This document shows, in pieces, positions 37,732 to 47,192 of a DNA stretch of 64,000 bases (its first letter is position 1; each line of letters begins with the position of its first letter). The stretch is from Nostoc sp. 'Peltigera membranacea cyanobiont' 210A (lineage in GTDB: Bacteria > Cyanobacteriota > Cyanobacteriia > Cyanobacteriales > Nostocaceae), in contig NZ_NOLJ01000008.1 in NCBI RefSeq assembly GCF_002246015.1, positions 214,235 through 278,234 of the forward strand, given 5' to 3'. The position numbers were made by a program, and so were the translations under genes. The notes beneath the pieces were generated by a model. It saw only the letters and a list, made by a program, of their open reading frames with translations. It searched no databases and had not been told where the DNA came from.

Positions 37732-38730
37732 CTACCTAGCAGCTTTCGTTTCAAACATCAAATACGTCCCTCCTAGTCCTTCTACAATTGTGCGTGTGTT
37801 GGCAATCATCATTTTCTGATAAGTGTCCGCATCGCTTTCTGGTTCACCAAGTCCTTCAGTATATAGCTTTCTGTCAGAAATGTTCACTTCAGCTTCTGTG
37901 GCTACAGATTGAATCAAATTAGGATTGATTTCCACCTCAGCAAAAATCGTTGATACTTTAGCCCGTTTAATGTTGGTAGCCAAATTGCTGACTCGTTCTG
38001 CCGTCAGTTTTTCATTAGTATTAATACTTTGCAATCCTCCTGCCAATGAAATACGGTATGCTTTGGCGTAATAACTCAGTGCATCAGAGGTTGTAACTAA
38101 CTTACGTTCTTTGGTAGGAATACTGGCAATTCTTGATTTAATCCAGCTATCTAGCTGAGTGAGTTCATTGGTAATTTTTTTAGTATTACTGCTATAAGCC
38201 TCTGCATCACTAGATTGTAATTTTCTCAAATTACTATTAATTACCTCCACCATTCTGATAGTATTTTTGGTATTGTGCCAAACATGAGGATCGGCTATAT
38301 TTTTACCACCTGCCTGAAATTTTTGTGGCTTAGGCACTGCTAGTTGAGCGACAGCTATTTTTGGTGTAGGGTTTTTAGTCGCTTTAATTAACTTGATCAA
38401 ATTTGGTTCAAAATTGTAGCCATTATAAAGAATAAGATTAGCTTGCTCAATGGCTTTACGATCTTCCGGTTTTGGCTTATAAAATTGGGGGTCGGCGGTA
38501 GGAGAAATTAAGCAGGTGAGGTTAACTGTATTTCCAGCAACCTGCTTGGTTAAGTCACACAGTACGCTTGTAGTCGCTACAACTTGGGGAAGATTCTCAT
38601 TTACCTGGGTGTTAGTCTGAGTGAATGTAGTTCTTACAGCTTGATTTCCACACCCAACAAATCCAATTGTCAAGGTAGCAAGAATAGCTGGGAAGAAATT
38701 ATTCAATGGTGATTTTTTTGACATCCTCAA
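37732..38730 (-). CDS. Metal ABC transporter substrate-binding lipoprotein (ZnuA/MntC/TroA family)
   Basis: The 332-aa protein has a signal peptide ending in the lipobox FVGCGN, then the cluster A-I fold: VVATTSVLCDLTKQVAG, ADPQFYKPKPED, ADPHVWHNT, TSDALSYYAKAYRI, IFAEVEINPNL and ESDADTYQKMM. The second site His (DPHVWH) and the last Asp are present. The first ligand, usually DPH, is Gln (DPQFY). The third site reads S-D instead of the Zn-type His or the Mn-type S-E. So it belongs to the family, but its metal cannot be fixed by residues alone. A Zur-like palindrome 23 bp upstream favours a role in zinc supply. No permease or ATPase gene adjoins it. Confidence 0.85.
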   Translation of the reverse strand: MRMSKKSPLNNFFPAILATLTIGFVGCGNQAVRTTFTQTNTQVNENLPQVVATTSVLCDLTKQVAGNTVNLTCLISPTADPQFYKPKPEDRKAIEQANLILYNGYNFEPNLIKLIKATKNPTPKIAVAQLAVPKPQKFQAGGKNIADPHVWHNTKNTIRMVEVINSNLRKLQSSDAEAYSSNTKKITNELTQLDSWIKSRIASIPTKERKLVTTSDALSYYAKAYRISLAGGLQSINTNEKLTAERVSNLATNIKRAKVSTIFAEVEINPNLIQSVATEAEVNISDRKLYTEGLGEPESDADTYQKMMIANTRTIVEGLGGTYLMFETKAAR

Positions 38731-38752
38731 CTCCTACTGGATGTATAAAAAA

Positions 38753-38767
38753 AGATAATCATTATTG
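38753..38767 (-). promoter_or_regulatory. Candidate Zur box
   Basis: The sequence AGATAATCATTATTG is a 7-1-7 near-palindrome matching the cyanobacterial Zur consensus TGATAATNATTATCA at most positions. It ends 23 bp before the start of the metal-binding lipoprotein gene, where a repressor would block transcription. A Fur site is a possible alternative, since the two consensus sequences overlap. Confidence 0.6.
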
Positions 38768-39495
38768 GTAAAGTATTAGTAAAATACCAGGGGAAAGTCT
38801 TCAGCAGGGAAGAGGTTTATGGCTGAGGGGGAAGCCTTCGGCAAAGAAAGGGGTAAAGGTTAAGGGAAGAGGAATTAAGAGACTTTCTCCTCTATCACTT
38901 ATCTGTTTCCCAAGTCCACGTCCAGCAATTTTTGGTTAGTGAACCACTAGTGAGGTTTTTACAGGCAAAATATTAGTTAACTGCACACGACAGACTGGAA
39001 AACTGGTAGAGGTAGAAGCACAATAATAAAGGCGATGCTGGGGAGTCTCCAAGGAGTGTAGTGTAGTTCTCTCACCATCTGTTGAAGGGTCTATACCATT
39101 GTGCTTACATCCCACAAAGCTCTCAAATTGGCTAGGATTATCAGGTTAAGGAGTGGGAGGTAGTAATGATGGGGCTTATGAAGCATACGGGTTGATTTCG
39201 CAAACCAAGTCGTGAATCTAAGGCAATTGTAGCTGTGGTTTTGCGAGGAGTGGACATATCATTGTTACAAAATTGGCAAATTGGCGATTTTTTAGCCATC
39301 AGCCTTTGTTACACTAATTTTCACCTAGTAAAGTCTTTCAATATCGCTTAGAGCATTATCTAACTACTTTTTATTGCCAGAATACAGATGTACTTTGTAC
39401 CACAAATTTTATCCTTTAATTTCTTCATCATTAAATAAGAGCCAAATCAAGTATATAGAACAATTCCTCAAAGCTAATATTGGTCAAGATAAACA
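38768..39495. other. Gene-free region of about 730 bp
   Basis: No reading frame with coding features was seen on either strand and no clear repeat. The promoter regions of the two divergent genes must lie at its ends. A small RNA cannot be excluded by eye. Confidence 0.4.
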
Positions 39496-39831
39496 ATGGT
39501 AATTTTAGTTGTCATAATTAACACCCTGATTTCACTGGTACTACTCTATGTGGCTTGGCGGGTGTGGCAACTTAAGCAGCAGCTAGCATATATAGCAGAT
39601 AGGTTAACCGCCTATGAAAGTTGTACCAATGCAGCACTGAATAAAGCACCCGAAAATATTTATCTCAGCCAACAGAATATTTATGACTTACGGCAGAGAA
39701 ATCAAGCGTTACAAATACAAATTCAACAAGTGCGGCAAATTATCAGTCTACTTTTGCTAGGGCGGCAAATCTGGCAGCGTTATTTTCTGAAGCTAGAGTT
39801 AATATCTGGGAAAAGAAAAGTTGCAAAATGA
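39496..39831 (+). CDS. Small conserved-type membrane protein, function unknown
   Basis: The 111-aa protein begins with one membrane helix (VILVVIINTLISLVLLYVAW), followed by an amphipathic, probably coiled-coil stretch (WRVWQLKQQLAYIADRL, LRQRNQALQIQIQQVRQI) and a basic tail. The layout, a single anchor with a coiled cytoplasmic region, is common among small cyanobacterial hypothetical proteins. The start ATG is well placed. No neighbour suggests a role; the IS element lies 110 bp downstream. Confidence 0.6.
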   Translation: MVILVVIINTLISLVLLYVAWRVWQLKQQLAYIADRLTAYESCTNAALNKAPENIYLSQQNIYDLRQRNQALQIQIQQVRQIISLLLLGRQIWQRYFLKLELISGKRKVAK

Positions 39832-39941
39832 GTTATGTCAATTATTAGTGGGATAGGTTCCTGTATAACGATGCCTTTGTGATGTGGAAGCATCGCTATA
39901 GAGGGAAATCTATTAGAGAATTTATTTGGCCTGTTTTAAAG

Positions 39942-40905
39942 TATAGCCATAGCCATAAAGATTAGGACGTAAACTATAAGAGTTAGCATTGCATCTACCC
40001 CATCCCAATGGCAAAAGCTTATAGCGATGATTTCCGGCGAAAAGTTATGCAAGCGATTGAATTAGATGGTCTCAAAAAGTGTGAGGCCAGCCAATTGTTC
40101 AATATCAGTCGCAACACAATTAACTTATGGTTTCAGCGCAAAGCCGAAACAGGTGATGTTAAGCCCAAACACAGGAAAGCATCGTCAGACAATAGCAAAA
40201 TCGGTGATTGGCAGAAGTTTCGCTCCTTTGTCAAAGAGCATGGGGATAAAACTCAGAGTGAGATGGCACAGTTATGGGAGGGAAAGATTAGCCAGCGCAC
40301 GATTTCCAGGGCATTACAAAAGATTGGACATTCGCGTAAAAAAAAACTTACGGATATAGCCAACGAGACGAAGCCAAACGGGCAGCGTTTTTAGCACAAC
40401 TGAAAAATCCGAAAGCATCACATCTAGTATATGTTGATGAGTCTGGCATGGATGAACGCGACAACTATGGCTACGGATACTCTCCTGTTGGGAAACGCTT
40501 CTACGACCTTAAATCAGGTCGGCGGCAAGGTCGCATTAATATGATTGCTGGGTATCGGGAGGGGCAATTGATTGCACCATTTACCGTTGAGGGAGCGTGT
40601 AACCGAACCGTGTTTGAAACCTGGCTAGAAACTTGTTTGATTCCAGTGTTGCGTCCGGGTGAGTGGGTGATTGTAGATAATGCGACATTTCATCATGGCG
40701 GTCGCATTGCTTCATTAATTGAAGCCGCCGGATGCCAGATCATCTACCTTCCGCCCTACTCGCCAGACCTCAATCGGATTGAAAAGTGTTGGGCATGGCT
40801 GAAAAGTAGGGTTCGTAAGTTGTTACTCAAATCCGATAATTTGCGTGATGCAATAGAAACCGTTCTCAAGCAAGCAGCGTCCTAACTCATGTGGCTACAG
40901 CTATA
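39942..40905 (+). mobile_element. IS630-family insertion sequence (Tc1/mariner superfamily)
   Basis: The ends are imperfect 28-bp inverted repeats: left TATAGCCATAGCCATAAAG (39942) and the reverse complement of the right end TATAGCTGTAGCCACATG (40905 inward), both finishing in TTAGGACG. TA dinucleotides sit at both ends, as expected for TA-targeting IS630 elements. It encodes one frameshifted transposase and lies between a small membrane-protein gene and the psbA terminator, breaking neither. Confidence 0.85.
40008..40885 (+). CDS. IS630-family transposase in two frames (-1 frameshift)
   Basis: The first frame (40008-40394) encodes the helix-turn-helix region (FRRKVMQAIELDG, CEASQLFNISRNTINLWF). 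The catalytic part is in the -1 frame and ends at 40885, with DDE residues in VYVDESGMDERD, VIVDNATFHHG and LPPYSPDLNRIEKCWAWLK. The frames overlap at a run of nine A (40338-40346). Slipping back one base there joins KIGHSRKKK to TYGYSQRDEAKR, giving one continuous transposase of about 290 residues. IS630 members often use such slippery A runs, so this is likely programmed frameshifting and not decay, although a one-base loss would look the same. Confidence 0.85.
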
Positions 40906-40914
40906 ATTACAACT

Positions 40915-40949
40915 AAAAAGCGCTCCCCATTTCTGGAGGGCGCTTTTTA
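40915..40949 (-). terminator. psbA terminator (strong, symmetrical)
   Basis: AAAAAGCGC(TCCCC) and (GGAGG)GCGCTTTTT form a GC-rich stem with A and T tracts on either side. It can stop psbA on the minus strand and also read-through from the IS on the plus strand. It lies 10 bp beyond the IS right end. Confidence 0.85.
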
Positions 40950-40968
40950 TTTAGCTAATACTTAAGTA

Positions 40969-42051
40969 TTAACCGTTGATAGCAGGAGCAGTCATTGCTA
41001 CAGGAGTAATTTCACCAGCAGCTAAGTCTAGGGGGAAGTTGTGAGCGTTACGCTCGTGCATTACTTCCATACCCAAGTTAGCGCGGTTGATTACGTCTGC
41101 CCAAGTGCTGATGACGCGACCTTGAGAGTCAATGATTGATTGGTTGAAGTTGAAACCGTTCAAGTTGAACGCCATTGTGCTGATACCCAAAGCGGTAAAC
41201 CAGATACCGACGACAGGCCATGCTGCGAGGAAGAAGTGCAGTGAACGGCTGTTGTTGAAGGAAGCGTATTGGAAGATCAAACGACCGAAGTAGCCGTGGG
41301 CTGCAACGATGTTGTAGGTTTCTTCTTCTTGACCGAATTTGTAACCGTAGTTAAGAGATTCGGTTTCGGTGGTTTCACGCACCAAGGAAGAAGTTACTAG
41401 AGAACCGTGCATTGCAGAGAACAATGAACCGCCAAATACACCAGCCACACCTAACATGTGGAAGGGGTGCATCAAGATGTTATGTTCTGCTTGGAACACA
41501 ATCATGAAGTTGAAGGTTCCAGAGATGCCCAAAGGCATACCATCAGAGAAAGAACCTTGACCGATGGGGTAGATCAAGAATACTGCACAAGCAGAAGCCA
41601 AAGGTGCGCTGTAAGCTACGCAGATCCAAGGACGCATACCTAAGCGGAAAGAAAGTTCCCACTGACGACCGAGGTATGCAGCGCAACCGATCAAGAAGTG
41701 GAAAACTACCAACTGGTAAGGACCACCGTTGTACAACCACTCATCTAAGGAAGCTGCTTCCCAGATTGGGTAGAAGTGCAAGCCGATAGCGTTTGAAGAA
41801 GGAACAACTGCACCAGAGATGATGTTGTTTCCGTAGATCAAAGAACCTGCAACTGGTTCGCGGATGCCGTCGATGTCCACGGGAGGAGCAGCGATGAAAG
41901 CAATCACGAAGCAAGTTGTAGCAGCTAGTAGGGTTGGGATCATGAGTACACCAAACCAACCGATGTAAATACGGTTGTCGGTGCTGGTGATCCACTCGCA
42001 AAAGCGATCCCATACGTTAGCGTCAGAGCGCCGTTGTAAGGTTGTGGTCAT
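40969..42051 (-). CDS. psbA: Photosystem II D1 protein
   Basis: The 360-aa protein matches D1 throughout: five membrane helices, FGRLIFQYASFNNSRSLHFF near the QB site, the Mn-cluster ligands (Asp170 in GSFSDGMPLG, and the C-terminal HERNAHNFPLDLA) and a C-terminal extension after the Ala344 cleavage site (AGEITPVAMTAPAING). Counting from Met1, residue 130 is Gln (YLGRQWEL). That is the D1:1-type state seen in low-light forms, not the Glu130 of high-light forms. Residues around 122-127 (GCAAYL) and 152-156 (LASAC) differ from the usual CYMG/VSAAT, so this is probably a divergent copy of a multigene family. The gene stands alone with its own terminator. Confidence 0.97.
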   Translation of the reverse strand: MTTTLQRRSDANVWDRFCEWITSTDNRIYIGWFGVLMIPTLLAATTCFVIAFIAAPPVDIDGIREPVAGSLIYGNNIISGAVVPSSNAIGLHFYPIWEAASLDEWLYNGGPYQLVVFHFLIGCAAYLGRQWELSFRLGMRPWICVAYSAPLASACAVFLIYPIGQGSFSDGMPLGISGTFNFMIVFQAEHNILMHPFHMLGVAGVFGGSLFSAMHGSLVTSSLVRETTETESLNYGYKFGQEEETYNIVAAHGYFGRLIFQYASFNNSRSLHFFLAAWPVVGIWFTALGISTMAFNLNGFNFNQSIIDSQGRVISTWADVINRANLGMEVMHERNAHNFPLDLAAGEITPVAMTAPAING

Positions 42052-42413
42052 TGTTTTATTGTTTTATAAGTGCAATGGGTTGTTAAATATGGAACAAGCG
42101 CAGTTTATTTTCGCCTGTTGAAATACAGTCTACATGAATTTACTTGGACGCGATCTGTGACTTAATACTCTGTAATAAAATACTTTAATAAAGCTCATCG
42201 AACTGTAAAGTTTTTCTACTATAAACATATAGTCATGAAAGTAATGGATTAAGGCTTTTTAAGCCATTTTAAATACAATCTAGCTATCACTTTCAATGAC
42301 GCGATCGCTTAGTTATTTACCTTTACACTTCTTTACAAGGAAGCTATGAGAAACATTTTAAGTCTCGTCAATTTGTAACGAAATAATAAGCTCTATATTG
42401 TCTGATAGTCCAG
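42052..42413. other. psbA upstream region
   Basis: 362 bp without a gene. The first 150 bp, read on the minus strand, should contain the psbA promoter and leader. There is no strong Shine-Dalgarno just before the ATG (TATAAAACAATAAAACA precedes it), as is common for psbA. Exact -35/-10 elements could not be assigned with confidence. Confidence 0.5.
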
Positions 42414-43913
42414 TTAAAAATCAAAGTAGATGTAGGGCAAACTGCCTTCAGGAGCTAATAACCAAACAGCGTAAAAACATAGGGGCACGAAGACAAGCTT
42501 AAGGGGCCAGTTAAACTCTAACTTCAGCATTCGATTGAATGCATAGACTACAGCCATAAGCGCAGCTAAACCTAGAAGTACCCAAGCGAGTTGGGATTGG
42601 CTCATATTTAAGGCTTCCACATAGACCTTTTCAGCAAACTGGGCGTCAGCCGGATAACCCCAAAGATGTCGAATTACTAAAGAAGAGTCTTGGAGATTAG
42701 GTAGACGGAACCAAATCCAAGAGGTAAAAACCATCAATTGAGTTAAAAACCAAGCGACAAAGATCCCTAGAGGATTTTGCCAGAATTGTTCTAGATTTTC
42801 AAAGCGATCGCTTATAGAATCTGTAAGTCGATGAACCACCAAAGCTAATCCGTGGAGTATACCCCAAACGACATAACCCAAAGCAGCACCGTGCCAGATA
42901 CCAGCGATTAGCATTACAAGAAATAAATTCCAGCAGGTACGGACTAAACCCCGACGGGAACCACCCAAGGGAAAGTAGACATAGTTACGTAGCCAATCTC
43001 CCAGAGTTATATGCCAGCGCCGCCAAAATTCGGAAATATTGGTGCTGAAATAAGGAAAGTCGAAATTTTCAGGTAGAACCAAGCCGAAAAGCATAGCACT
43101 ACCACGGGCAATGTCTACGTAACCGTTGAAATCTAGATATAACTGCAAGCCATAAGCGAATGTAGCTAACCAGAGATCCGTACTACCGGCCCGTTGCAAA
43201 TTACCGAAACATAAATCTACAAAAATTCCCAAGTGGTCTGCAAAAATACCTTTTTTGACTGCACCCCTAGCAATCAACCACAGCGCCTCAGCTACTCTAT
43301 TGGTATTGGGTAATTCTAGTGTATTAAATTGATTTGCTAAGTTGTGATAGCGCGTAATCGGCCCTGAAATCAGTTTGGCGAAGAATAATTTGTATGTAGC
43401 AAATTTAAGAAAATTATCAGTAGCAGGGGCACCGCGATAGACATCTATTAAATAAGCAATACATTCAAAGGTGAAAAATGAAATTCCCAAGGGTGCAATT
43501 AACTTAAAAGAGCTATCTGGTGAGTTTGTTTGCACATGAGAAAGAAACTTGAATAAAGGGGTAAAATACTTAAAAGCTAATAGCAGTAAAACATTTAGAA
43601 TTATACCCACCCACAAAACTTTTAGACGGCGACGATTCCAATCAACTTGAGCAAATTGCCACTCTTCATTAGAAATTTGCCAATCAAGAGAATGTTTTCC
43701 TGGTGATGTGTTGTTACCAATTTCCAGCCCTATACGGAAATTGATAAACGTTAATGCTAATAGTAATGGTATGTATTGAATGTGCAAAGATGAATAGAAA
43801 ACCAAACTGGCAATTAGCAGCGTCCACAATCGCAATTTATGTTGTGCTAAAGACCAGTAAATTCCTAACACACTCAATAGGAACAGCCCATAAAAAATTG
43901 ATATAAAGTTCAT
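42414..43913 (-). CDS. MBOAT-family O-acyltransferase (AlgI/DltB-like)
   Basis: The 499-aa protein has about ten membrane helices and the MBOAT core: APLGISFFTFECIAYLIDVYRG, then NFPYFSTNISEFWRRWHITL, and the catalytic His in LIAGIWHGAALGYVVWG. AlgI-type proteins pass acetyl groups across the membrane to modify exopolysaccharide. The gene directly upstream in the same operon (start at 46982) encodes a DUF1574 protein with a periplasmic SGNH-like domain. That resembles the AlgI plus AlgJ/AlgX pairing, so this pair probably acetylates an envelope or extracellular polysaccharide. The polymer is unknown. The gap between the two genes holds a TCATTTG heptamer repeat. Confidence 0.9.
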   Translation of the reverse strand: MNFISIFYGLFLLSVLGIYWSLAQHKLRLWTLLIASLVFYSSLHIQYIPLLLALTFINFRIGLEIGNNTSPGKHSLDWQISNEEWQFAQVDWNRRRLKVLWVGIILNVLLLLAFKYFTPLFKFLSHVQTNSPDSSFKLIAPLGISFFTFECIAYLIDVYRGAPATDNFLKFATYKLFFAKLISGPITRYHNLANQFNTLELPNTNRVAEALWLIARGAVKKGIFADHLGIFVDLCFGNLQRAGSTDLWLATFAYGLQLYLDFNGYVDIARGSAMLFGLVLPENFDFPYFSTNISEFWRRWHITLGDWLRNYVYFPLGGSRRGLVRTCWNLFLVMLIAGIWHGAALGYVVWGILHGLALVVHRLTDSISDRFENLEQFWQNPLGIFVAWFLTQLMVFTSWIWFRLPNLQDSSLVIRHLWGYPADAQFAEKVYVEALNMSQSQLAWVLLGLAALMAVVYAFNRMLKLEFNWPLKLVFVPLCFYAVWLLAPEGSLPYIYFDF

Positions 43914-43967
43914 TTTTTAGTCATTTGTCATTTGTCATTTGTCTCCCCATTCCGCACTCCCTACTTC

Positions 43968-46900
43968 CTACTTCACTGGCCAAGGAATCATCGGATCGTT
44001 AGCTAGCTTTTTCGAGACTTCGTATGCACCAAAACGATTGAGGTGGCTAGGATCGGAAAAGAAATCATTTACTTTTGGCCACTGTTGACTCAAATCACGA
44101 TAAATAAAGTTGGGATTAGCAGCCAAACGCAACATATATTGCTGAAATTGTTGCTCATATTGTTTACGCACTGGATCTAAATAATCTGCCGTCAGAGGCA
44201 TATTGACAAACACTAAGGAGATTTTCTGAGACTGGGTAAACTGAAGTACTTCTTGAAAAGCAGTATCTTGCTGTCCTTCTACTTGGAAAGATTTATAGTC
44301 GTTGTCATAATTTCCGGGAACTCTAGAATGTTTTTGATAGTATCTCGCGGGATTAAAGCGAATAGACAAGGGTAGAAAGCCATCAAAGTCAACGGCTTGC
44401 TGGGAAATACTTTCATCTGAAGTACCGTCTGTCAACTGTTTTTGTGATGCAACTGTCTGATTATTACCAAATACGAGCAATTGTTTTTGTAGTAAACTTT
44501 TAATTTGGTCGCGGTTTTGATAGCTGGTAGAAACAGAGGCTAGAGCCTGATTTAACGCCTGATTGACGGCTTCATAAGTACTAATCTCCTGTTTTTCTTC
44601 CTTTGTCTTTTCTTCTCCCGAATTTACTGTATTCTCAGGTAAATCATTGCTATTTGCAGTGGTTGGTGTTTTTTGGAATGCTTGCTTATAACCAACGGAT
44701 GCCGCAAGGGATTTAAAGGTAATATCCTCGCGCCCACCGTTGAAAGCACGCGCCCCATCTGCCCAGATAATTATTTTGGGTAGTTCTGATGGTTCTAGTA
44801 CGTGACGAATCACAAAGTCTACAACTTGTGCCGTAGCACCGTTGATCCCAAAGTTAAACACGTCAAGATTTGGATAGCCTTGAGTTGCTAAAGCTTTAGA
44901 AAGTGCTGCGGGATCTACTCCTCTGAGGGCGCGGGAGGAGCCAATAATCAACACATCTGGGGGACTACCAGTTCTAGCTAAACGCTGTTTATAGAGTGCT
45001 AGTTGCTCGTCTAACTGCCTGACATTAAAACTTGGCATCTGCGATCGCGCTGCTAAAAGAATAGCTGTTGCGGTTGCTTTTTCCTTCAGTGGTGCGGCTG
45101 CTAAATTATTTTTTGGGGTATCATCACTCTGAGTAAATTCCGAAGCATTAAATACAGAACTCTGATTTGGAGGAGATTTTGTCTTGGAAGTACTACTAAA
45201 AAATGTCGTTTTCTCAGTCTGATTTTTCCCAGATGTCAAAGATGCCTTTTGCTCGGAAGATGAAGATGGGAGGGTGGCACTAGCTACTTTTGGCGTGGGC
45301 GTATTAAGTGCAATAATTCGACCCAATACCCAATCAGTTTGGAGGGTGAGCAATAATCCCAGTGTTCCCCAAACTAGAGCAATTTTAATTCCTTGAAGAT
45401 CGTGGTTACGTTCCGCTGACTCGCTGCTTTCGGTAAATAGCTGGCTTTTCAACAGGAATTTTCTCGCAGTTGAACTCGCCGTTGCTATCCAATCTCGCGC
45501 TACTTCTGTTACAAAATTTTGAACTTCTTCTGTCGTTAAGTCTGGGCGCAAAATTGGCTCACTAGTCTCAGGTGTTACTAAATCGTTAATGTATATAGAA
45601 GTAGCAGCAAATTCTGGGGTTGCTTCTGGTACTAAACGTTGGCGATGTTCAAGATCGACGCCATAATGCCAAAAAGGTTCTTTATTCCCAGCCCGGCGAC
45701 CGTAGATACGTACTCCCATAATACCGGAAATTTTTAACTGGCGGATAAACTGCGTAATTTTACTCGCTACTTGTTGTCGCTGTGGACAAACAGGTGCATC
45801 ACACATAATGTGCAATAAACGATTTTTGTTCAGTAGAAGTACGCGAATTCCACCTGTCAATAGTCGCCAATCCAAATCAGGATTGAGTAAGCGCTCTAGT
45901 AAAAATACCATCGCTGGTTCATCGCCAGTATTTGCCAAATCTAGTGGTGATAGGGCAAAGGCGGGATGGTTTGCTGCGGGTAAAGCCAGCCAATCAATCC
46001 AAGTGGGTTCCTTGTCGCCTGCTTTTTGTCCGTATATGGTGGCGGCGAGAATGCCTTGAGGAGCGATCGCTTCTAGCTGCGGTAAAATCGCCTCTAAGCA
46101 CACTACCTTGTCTGGGATCGGGGCAGTTCCTAAAGGATCGAAAGCTGGGATACAAAAAATATGTAGCGTTGATTCTTTCAAAGAAACTTGGACACCAACT
46201 TTTAATCCTGATAGTACCTCAGTTAATAATCGAGCGATCGCTTGGACATCCCCCCAACGCGCCCACTCTTTAAGCATTACCTCTGGTGGCGTCAAATCTA
46301 TCCGCAGCAGCCAATCAGGGGCAGTTTCGCCGCTCACCTGAGAAACAATTACGGCATCTTGGTAGCCGGAAAGCTTGAGATAACGCAACTTTTGTGCTAT
46401 TGGTTCGGCAAGCAACGATGCATCAGGGCTATAGCTTGATTGGCAAAATATCCACAGGCGATTTTCTTCTGGCTGAGAATTCTTGGGCTTATATAGCTTA
46501 ATCTTTACCTGTACCGATACACCTAACGTACTCAGAGTTTCGCTCAGATATCGAGCGATCGCTTCTGGATTGCCTTGGCGTGCCAAACTTTCGTTAGAGA
46601 CAATTAGCGCCCCACCCGGTTGTTTTGATTTTTCCGAGTCTGCTAGCAGCGCTTGTTGCACCTGATCGAGATGCTTATCTATTTGATTCAAATGAACTCG
46701 ATGGCACCATGAGGGGCGCTGTTCCCCTTTTCTGCGGCCATAGACAAATACTTGATATATTGAAGTTTGTTCGCTGCTTGTGAGGATATCTAAGTTTGTT
46801 TGCTGTAGTGCTTGCAGCAAATCAGACAAAGTACGCCAACGCTGCGGACATTCTGTACCTTCACAAAGAATATGAAGGTCATTTCCCCGCAACCGGACTT

Positions 46901-46982
46901 TCACTCCGAAAGTGTTGATCCCTGTTGCTTGGCTCACCCATTGCACTAAGGATTGCTGGCGATCTGGTAATACTGTTTTCAT
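43968..46982 (-). CDS. DUF1574 protein with repeated N-terminal domains and C-terminal SGNH/AlgJ-like domain
   Basis: The 1004-aa protein begins with four related cytoplasmic repeats of about 110-120 residues (ending SWCHRVHL, DWLLRIDL, TWIDWLAL and FWHYGVDL), each with a VYGRR/IYGQK strand. One membrane helix follows near residue 530 (IALVWGTLGLLLTLQTDWVL), then a Ser/Thr-rich linker. The C-terminal domain (about 650-1004) opens with VLIIGSSRALRGVDP, a GxS-type SGNH block, and includes FNFGINGATAQVVDF, IIWADGARAFNGG and DPSHLNRFGAYEVS (the Asp-x-x-His pair). This fits DUF1574, related to AlgJ/AlgX acetyltransferases. Working with the MBOAT protein encoded just downstream, it likely moves acetyl groups onto a polysaccharide outside the cell. 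The function of the cytoplasmic repeats is unknown. Confidence 0.85.
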   Translation of the reverse strand: MKTVLPDRQQSLVQWVSQATGINTFGVKVRLRGNDLHILCEGTECPQRWRTLSDLLQALQQTNLDILTSSEQTSIYQVFVYGRRKGEQRPSWCHRVHLNQIDKHLDQVQQALLADSEKSKQPGGALIVSNESLARQGNPEAIARYLSETLSTLGVSVQVKIKLYKPKNSQPEENRLWIFCQSSYSPDASLLAEPIAQKLRYLKLSGYQDAVIVSQVSGETAPDWLLRIDLTPPEVMLKEWARWGDVQAIARLLTEVLSGLKVGVQVSLKESTLHIFCIPAFDPLGTAPIPDKVVCLEAILPQLEAIAPQGILAATIYGQKAGDKEPTWIDWLALPAANHPAFALSPLDLANTGDEPAMVFLLERLLNPDLDWRLLTGGIRVLLLNKNRLLHIMCDAPVCPQRQQVASKITQFIRQLKISGIMGVRIYGRRAGNKEPFWHYGVDLEHRQRLVPEATPEFAATSIYINDLVTPETSEPILRPDLTTEEVQNFVTEVARDWIATASSTARKFLLKSQLFTESSESAERNHDLQGIKIALVWGTLGLLLTLQTDWVLGRIIALNTPTPKVASATLPSSSSEQKASLTSGKNQTEKTTFFSSTSKTKSPPNQSSVFNASEFTQSDDTPKNNLAAAPLKEKATATAILLAARSQMPSFNVRQLDEQLALYKQRLARTGSPPDVLIIGSSRALRGVDPAALSKALATQGYPNLDVFNFGINGATAQVVDFVIRHVLEPSELPKIIIWADGARAFNGGREDITFKSLAASVGYKQAFQKTPTTANSNDLPENTVNSGEEKTKEEKQEISTYEAVNQALNQALASVSTSYQNRDQIKSLLQKQLLVFGNNQTVASQKQLTDGTSDESISQQAVDFDGFLPLSIRFNPARYYQKHSRVPGNYDNDYKSFQVEGQQDTAFQEVLQFTQSQKISLVFVNMPLTADYLDPVRKQYEQQFQQYMLRLAANPNFIYRDLSQQWPKVNDFFSDPSHLNRFGAYEVSKKLANDPMIPWPVK

Positions 46983-47192
46983 GCTCAGTTAACTTTACAG
47001 GAAGCGATGGTTGGGGGATAGTGCCTGCACTTGTAAACTAGAACCATAGGTCTATCACACTCTGACGTTTTTTTTTAACAATTTTGTTACCTTCGTAGCT
47101 CACAAAATCGGACAAGATAGTCTTGTATAGGTTGCAAGTCTGACTAATGTTGAGTTTTGCGTTTATTTTACTAATAGGGAGTCAGAAATCAG

